Origin: Macrobrachium rosenbergii
Lineage: Eukaryota > Arthropoda > Malacostraca > Decapoda > Palaemonidae
Assembly: GCF_040412425.1 (NCBI RefSeq)
Contig: NC_089781.1
Span: 51,426,227 to 51,490,226, forward strand
Length of the DNA: 64,000 bases
Direction: 5' to 3'
In this document: piece by piece, positions 58,683 to 64,000 of the stretch
Layout of the letters: each line of letters begins with the position of its first letter
Position numbering within the stretch: position 1 is the stretch's first letter
Position numbers and translations under genes: made by a program
The notes under the pieces: generated by a model
Databases searched by the model: none
The model's input: the letters and a program-made list of their open reading frames with translations, nothing else
Told to the model about the DNA's origin: nothing

Positions 58683-59700
58683 TTAACCCTGGACAGGTAG
58701 CCTTGTGCCATTTTAGACACACGCAGGTTGCGCAAAACCCATTTTTTCGTTGTGCGCAGCGTCCCCTTCAAGTAGGTGGACTCATTTTTCTGGAATAGCT
58801 AGTCTTTGTCGAGCTGACATGGAGAGTAGACGTGCCGCACTTGAAGTCCACCGCGAACACAGTATTTTCGGCGCCGAAAGTTTCTTTTGTGTGTATTTCA
58901 GCACTACCTTACCTTGTACGTAAGTAAAAGTGGTTTTCAATACTTTTTGTAAAATTTATTGCTGCATCATTGTTATTTGGACTATAGTGATAATTTTCGG
59001 TGGAAATATTAACGGATGGTTGCTCTACATAGACCAACTGCCATTTTGGAGATTGCTCATGGCCAAGATGGTTTTTTGGTACTTTCTAATTTTCCATTTT
59101 TCATGTTTTCAGGTTTTGCCATGTCGAGAAGAAATTTCGTGAAGGACGAGGACTACAATAAGCTGCTTTTTTCTGAGGATGACACCAGTGATGTGGAGGA
59201 CCCCTCTGAGATTGTTATCGAAGCAGACAGGGTGTCTGATGACCTGCACGACGCCCACACGTGGGAGGATGAGGAAGTAGAAGTCACTCATGAAGACTTG
59301 GAAGACGAGTTGGAATGCCTTGCACCCCAGGAGGATGAGCCTTCTACGTCGAGGGCTGCAACAGCTTTTGCCCTTCCCCTTAGCCCCTCTGAGTTACGAA
59401 GCAGGAAAATTTGCTATGGATTTGGCACTTGAACTTTGTCGTCCCTGGGCATTCAACCGCCTGCAGCAGAAGAGATATCTTCCAAGGGATGTCTCATCCC
59501 TGATTTGTTCTGTATTTGAGGTGGAAGACATCACCGTTGCCACAAATGAAGGCCAGGGACGCTCTGAAAAGCGGCAGAGATGCCATCTTTGCCCTTCCTC
59601 CTCTAATGCGAGATCAAAAATTTTGTGTAGCAACTGCAGGAAGACAACCTGTGCCCACCACCTGAAGTACACCTGTGAAAAGTGCTCCAATTCCTGGTAA
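58683..59700 (+). mobile_element. piggyBac-type transposon, internally deleted
   Basis: The left end is TTAACCCTGGACAGGTAGCC with TTAA at 58683-58686; the same end occurs at 63739. Inside are the N-terminal acidic and C-terminal cysteine-rich parts of a piggyBac transposase with the catalytic DDD core missing. The right terminus was not found. The last base given is the transposase stop; the SINE at 60068 may lie within the element's 3' part. Confidence 0.82.
59121..59700 (+). pseudogene. piggyBac transposase, N- and C-termini joined without catalytic core
   Basis: The ATG at 59121 follows TTTTCAGGTTTTGCC, a possible splice acceptor. MSRRNFVKDEDYNKLLFSED then about 80 acidic residues form the piggyBac N-terminus. 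Near 59400 the sequence switches, in another frame, to KFAMDLALELCRPWAFNRL, which belongs near the end of the transposase, and then to the C-terminal zinc domain RCHLCPSSSNARSKILCSNC with CAHHLKYTCEKC and a stop at 59700. Compared with a usual piggyBac transposase of close to 600 residues, roughly 400 central residues, including all three catalytic Asp, are absent. Confidence 0.87.
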
Positions 59701-60067
59701 GTGTTCCCAAATTATTATTATTATTGTCTATTGTTTATTTTTTATTATATATTACATTTAAAAAACATTTAACATAAAAATAAAACCTTTTAAGCCATGT
59801 CATGCTCATTTTTACATGAAAAATATTTTGGCACTGGATGGAAGTGTGTGGTGCCATCCAAATGTACCTGTTTTGACCCATTTATAGCTGTCAAATTATT
59901 TTATTTTATTTTTCCCATGATTTTAGATGCTTGCAAAATACTTATAAAAATTTCATCCAAATCCATAAAGATTTAGTGGTAGAAAAAAATATTTTGTTAT
60001 GCAAAGTTTTCTATTGATTTAAAAAAATGTACATATATTTCTCCTCTTTCCAGATTTTGCAGTTTTC

Positions 60068-60244
60068 TTGTGGCCGATTTCGTTAGTGCATCACTGTAGT
60101 CCTGATTCCTCGTCCGTCGCTGGTTCGATCCCCACGTGACGGTGGACTTATTATCAACTAAAAATTCCCCTTGGTAACATATATGAAAATATATTATTTC
60201 CGAGGTAGAGTGAATTGATATTAAAGGACGTTTGTAGCTTTCTG

Positions 60245-60245
<1 letters not shown>
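60068..60245 (+). mobile_element. tRNA-derived SINE with (TA)n tail
   Basis: TTGTGGCCGATTTCGTTAGT (box-A-like) and CTGGTTCGATCCC (box B, about 60117) head the element. The body continues TTATTATCAACTAAAAATTC and ends GCTTTCTGATTA before (TA)n. The same family lies inverted at 22013-22200. Confidence 0.87.
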
Positions 60246-60478
<233 letters not shown>

Positions 60479-60522
60479 TCAATGAATTTAAAAATATAAA
60501 TAAAAACCAATGGTCATTATTT

Positions 60523-60705
60523 AGGATGAAGCCACATTAAGGTCACATGCACTGATTAAATAGTAAAATTGTTAATCAGTCAAGTGAGTCCATTTTTATT
60601 AATTTCACTCAGAATGGGCGTCAGTAAGCTATAATTGATTATTGCTTTTAACATGAAGACACTTGGCTGGATTATATCGGATTGTAGCCCCTCCACTCTT
60701 TTGCC
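60523..60705 (+). repeat. Diverged dispersed repeat (partner at 63090-63335)
   Basis: It shares GTCAAGTGAGT, then a TCAGTCAGAAT/CACTCAGAAT block, and GGATTATAGCCC.TCCAC or GGATTGTAGCCCCTCCAC with 63090-63335 in order. Both copies also lie just downstream of a (TA)n array. The class is not identified. Confidence 0.6.
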
Positions 60706-61070
60706 TTAGGTCTTTATAGTTACTGAAAATTGAATTGTTATTGTTTGGGTGTTATTATCAAGATCTCTTGGGGCCTACAAACAAGCGTTGGAAAGTATTA
60801 AACTTTTCATCATAGTAGATGCCTGAATCAGCAGAAGTTCCAGAATTAGTCACCTGTACCCTGCGTGGAGGCTACATAGTCATAGTCAGAGAATTTTGAC
60901 GCGACCCCACCTATTCTTTTCTTGTTCGCTCGCGCCAAATCCCTTTTCTTCTACACGAAGGATATCGATTCAGTTTCTTTATAGGAGCAGTTATAAAATA
61001 TATGATAAAGTAAAAAGCCTCAGTAGATAACACCCAAACACCCACATTAACACACATTATAATATATATA

Positions 61071-61263
<193 letters not shown>

Positions 61264-61342
61264 AAGGTATATTCTGGTGTAACTGACGATGGTATCCTGG
61301 ATCAGTTGTTGTTTTCACCTCTCCTTTCTCTCCACCTATGTT

Positions 61343-61622
61343 AAGTTTGGTGGGCGGAACCACTCGAACATTAGTTTGAGAATGGTGCCTCGGATTATCT
61401 CCAGTTCTTTTGACAGATTCCAACTCCTTGTTTCATGGGCAAGGGCGTGTTTAGTAATCTTCCCTTTGTACAGGCAGTTAAAATAACTTCCAGTTTCCCC
61501 CTTACTTCTGGCCATCGACAAGGGAATTCCAAACTGGACATCAAAGAAACAAAGAACTGGAATCTTTCAAAAGGACTCCGTATAATTCCGGGCCCTAATG
61601 TCAAGCCCACCAAATTCATCTC
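61343..61622. repeat. Imperfect foldback repeat, ~80-100-bp arms
   Basis: The left arm (TTTGGTGGGC ... CAGTTCTTTTGACAGATTCC, 61347-61442) is repeated inverted at 61540-61622 (GGAATCTTTCAAAAGGACT ... GCCCACCAAA). The arms differ by several indels. The interior of about 100 bp also has TTCCAGT/AACTGGA pairings. Confidence 0.8.
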
Positions 61623-62060
61623 GGTTGGGAGGTAACTAGAGCTGTAAACAGCGACCGATAATTTCAGTCAAAGGATACCCAAATCTAAAATACCATCTAG
61701 TCGCCACCTTGCAAATTTTCATATTCGCCAGTTTTCAATATTGTAAAAATGTCTAATATCTAGCCTAGACTCGCAGATGAAAGTAAATGATGCAAATGCG
61801 ATAAAAAAATACATTTATTGACTCTTCAGGTGATGACAGTTTGTAAATTACCTCGACCTTGTCCCGGAATGGTCGTTCTTGTGGACAGCCCGTGGGTAGG
61901 GAAGGCGTGACAAGTCGGATTTTAGGGCCACATTAACCCCGAATTGAGGAATGCAGATTAACTTCAGTCAGATAGCAAGTCAGGAAGACGTTTGGTAACG
62001 TAGCTAATGATAGCCATGTTGCATGTACAGTTTTTATGTGTGCTGTAAATCTATACATAA
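61623..62060. other. No recognisable gene
   Basis: No sustained coding. An AATAAA on the minus strand (about 61815) follows GC-rich sequence, possibly an old retroelement end. Confidence 0.4.
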
Positions 62061-62069
62061 ATACACACA

Positions 62070-62139
<70 letters not shown>

Positions 62140-62155
62140 TGTGTGTGTGTGCGTG
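62070..62155. repeat. Compound (TA)n-(TG)n microsatellite
   Basis: TA units from 62073 to 62108, then TG units to about 62152. Confidence 0.97.
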
Positions 62156-62330
62156 TAAACATCATATTGTCTCCGTTCACTGATCCGTATGCTAATTGTA
62201 CTTTTTATAGCGTTGTCGGAATTCTCTAACATTATGAATTATCACTGCTATATCTTTTAGGTTTGTATCACTGTATATGACGTCCAGTGTTCAAAGGAAG
62301 ATAAAGAACAATACAAAGAAAACAGTTATA

Positions 62331-62332
<2 letters not shown>

Positions 62333-62394
<62 letters not shown>
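62333..62394. repeat. (TC)n microsatellite
   Basis: About 30 TC units. Confidence 0.97.
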
Positions 62395-62395
<1 letters not shown>

Positions 62396-62452
62396 ACGCG
62401 ATTAAAGGCATAATTCAATGAAGAAAGTGGCGATACAGATAAATTTCAATAT

Positions 62453-62807
62453 TTATTTTTGAAAATTTTCTTGTATCGATGCAATGCCAGTACCACTGTA
62501 GTCAATTACGAAATCTTTGTCCCGGAAATCACTGGCAACCCGTTCACAGTCATCATAGACATAATTATATACGTCACTTTGCTGTCTTGGCCTTGTTGGC
62601 TGTCCCTCTGGTTTCATTTGTAGGCGACACGTTTTCATCATTGTCGTTGTCGGATGAATTTTCACCATTGCCTCTTTTGAAAGAATTTTGTACATAACTT
62701 TCATTCAGATCATTGCACATGTGCATTGTTTCATGTATAAGTTTGTTCGTTCTGTATCCTACCCTTTGTTCTGTGCCCTTCCATAATTTATTTGTAAGTG
62801 GCGACAA
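62453..62807 (-). other. Unidentified possible coding fragment
   Basis: Two overlapping minus-strand frames have protein-like composition. The first (62807-62574) gives YRTNKLIHETMHMCNDLNES and an Asn/Asp-rich acidic run. The second (to 62453) ends DVYNYVYDDCERVASDFRDK then DFVIDYSGTGIASIQENFQK and a stop. They could be one C-terminus broken by a frameshift, or a last exon. I do not recognise the family. Confidence 0.3.
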
Positions 62808-62818
62808 TTAGTTATTCG

Positions 62819-62928
<110 letters not shown>

Positions 62929-63089
62929 TGTATATATACGCGTGTGTATAGCTACATAAGCATAATATACACAGCTTTTGAAGTAATTTTAATGAAATGA
63001 TAAAATTGAAGTGATGAAATAAATTACAATTATTGACAATTTTAGCAATTTTAGAATAAACAAACAAAACAATTTGCTATTGCTATTCA

Positions 63090-63335
63090 GAATGAAGTGT
63101 ATCTGGAGTTCAGTCACGTGCACCGAACATGTCGCAAAATAATAGAATTTGTCAAGTGAGTATATTCTTTGTATTTCAGTCAGAATAAATGTCAATATTG
63201 ACATTACAATTACAGTTATCGTTTTTCATTTGCACTAGAGCTGGAAAAGTATAACAGAAGATGAAAGTAACACACAACTGGTACTAAGCTGAATTACAGA
63301 GGATTATAGCCCTTCCACCCCCTGCGTCCAGAGTC
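63090..63335 (+). repeat. Diverged dispersed repeat (partner at 60523-60705)
   Basis: The second copy of the repeat described at 60523-60705, also downstream of a (TA)n array. Confidence 0.6.
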
Positions 63336-63384
63336 CAAAGTTCCGAGTAAGAGGACGAAAATAAAGTATACCTTAATTTAACCA

Positions 63385-63650
63385 GACCACTGAGCTGATT
63401 AACAGCTCTCCTAGAGAGGGCTGGCCCGAAGGATTAGACTTATTTTACGTGGCTAAGAACCAATTGGTTACCTAGCAACGGGACCTACAGCTTATTGTGG
63501 AATCCGAACCACATTATACCGAGAAATGAATTTCTATCACCAGAAATAAATTCCTCTAATTCTTTATTGGCCGGCCGGAGAATCGAACACGGGCCCAGCA
63601 GAGTGCTAGCCAAGAACTATACCGACCCGTCCAACAAGGAACTGAGTAAG
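63385..63650 (-). mobile_element. Decapod-type tRNA SINE
   Basis: On the minus strand the head contains CGGTATAGTTCTTGGCTAGC and box B GTTCGATTCTC (about 63583). The body has GAGGAATTTATTTCTGGTGA, AGAAATTCATTTCTCGGTAT and ACCAATTGGTTCTTAGCCAC. I recognise this as a SINE common in decapod crustaceans; that identification is from memory. Confidence 0.8.
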
Positions 63651-63738
63651 AGGGCAAACCAGCCCGGCAGAGTAGCATCTCGCTACAGCTAATACAGTAG
63701 CAAGGTGTGGTTTTTCATAGCCGTCACAAAGGACTAAC

Positions 63739-64000
63739 TTAACCCTGGACAGGTAGCCACGAAACCTGTCACACGACAGGTAGGGTAGTGTACTTTTAGA
63801 CACACGAACTTTGGTCGTCGACTACACACTGGTCGTATGAGACCAATTTTTTTTTTTTTTTTTAAACTACTGAGCAAGTACTCTTCTTTCTACTGGTGTA
63901 GGAGAAAAAACTCTAGTAATAAAAACAATACCCTATTTATTCAAAATCTGACAATAAGTATTAAAATTAAATTACATACATTTATACTACAAAAGAGTAG
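63739..64000 (+). mobile_element. piggyBac-type terminus, element runs off the window
   Basis: TTAACCCTGGACAGGTAGCC at 63739, identical to the first 20 bases of the piggyBac element at 58683, followed in both by CATTTTAGACACACG or ACTTTTAGACACACG. The orientation is the same, so this is the left end of a second copy. A (T)n run at 63847-63863 lies inside. Confidence 0.75.

Overview
The window looks like a piece of a large, transposon-rich decapod crustacean genome (shrimp, prawn, crab or crayfish). This is inferred from four things: long (TA)n, (GA)n and (CT)n arrays; tRNA-derived SINEs, one of which resembles a repeat I associate with decapods; DIRS, BEL/Pao, Ty3/gypsy, Penelope, hAT, Tc1 and piggyBac relics packed end to end; and introns filled with repeats. 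I see no bacterial operons, rRNA or functional tRNA genes. The only convincing host gene is a pair of exons (18744-18944 and 19358-19481, minus strand) of an SLC7-family amino acid transporter with consensus splice sites.

Layout, left half. 1-2245: decayed non-LTR retrotransposon (RT plus RNase H). 2373-7421: full-length but broken Ty3/gypsy element on the minus strand, with 421/422-bp LTRs and a 4-bp AGTA target duplication. 7710 to about 13760: DIRS-like tyrosine-recombinase retroelement on the plus strand, whose recombinase is split by an 800-bp TTAA-flanked piggyBac-type insert (12574-13373). 13877-14193: foldback repeat. 14211-16198: possible hAT relic. 16545-16866: palindromic DIRS-like termini. 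18526-19481: (GA)n and the SLC7 exons. 19763-20155 and about 21130-21650: isolated LTR-like repeats. 21720-22200: SINE with a (TA)n tail. 22320-23070: 3' end of a Penelope-like element carrying a GIY-YIG endonuclease. 23165-30530: LTR element (element A, minus strand) with about 1.1-kb LTRs, encoding Gag, a zinc knuckle, a protease and a proline-rich tail but no recognisable RT, RNase H or integrase.

Layout, right half. 30725-35803: Ty3/gypsy element (minus) with nearly complete gag-pol. 36013-37040: Tc1 relic. 37198-38170: (TA)n, then a 274-bp satellite built from a tRNA SINE. 38481-42652: element B, a relative of element A, again Gag, protease and proline-rich tail without pol. 43670-44510: 75-bp minisatellite. 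About 45180-45660: LTR-like repeat. 47649-57729: full-length BEL/Pao element whose 5' LTR was split by a 5'-truncated jockey-type LINE (47768-49606, 12-bp target duplication). 58683-59700: internally deleted piggyBac element. 60068-60477: SINE with a (TA)n tail. 61343-61622: foldback. 63400-63650: decapod-type SINE. 63739 onward: a second piggyBac-type end.

Almost every coding sequence is interrupted by stops or frameshifts, so the region is best read as layers of dead or non-autonomous elements lying in and around a transporter gene. The two points most worth follow-up are the paired pol-less Gag-protease-proline-rich LTR elements, and the anchoring of (TA)n arrays at the 3' ends of tRNA SINEs.
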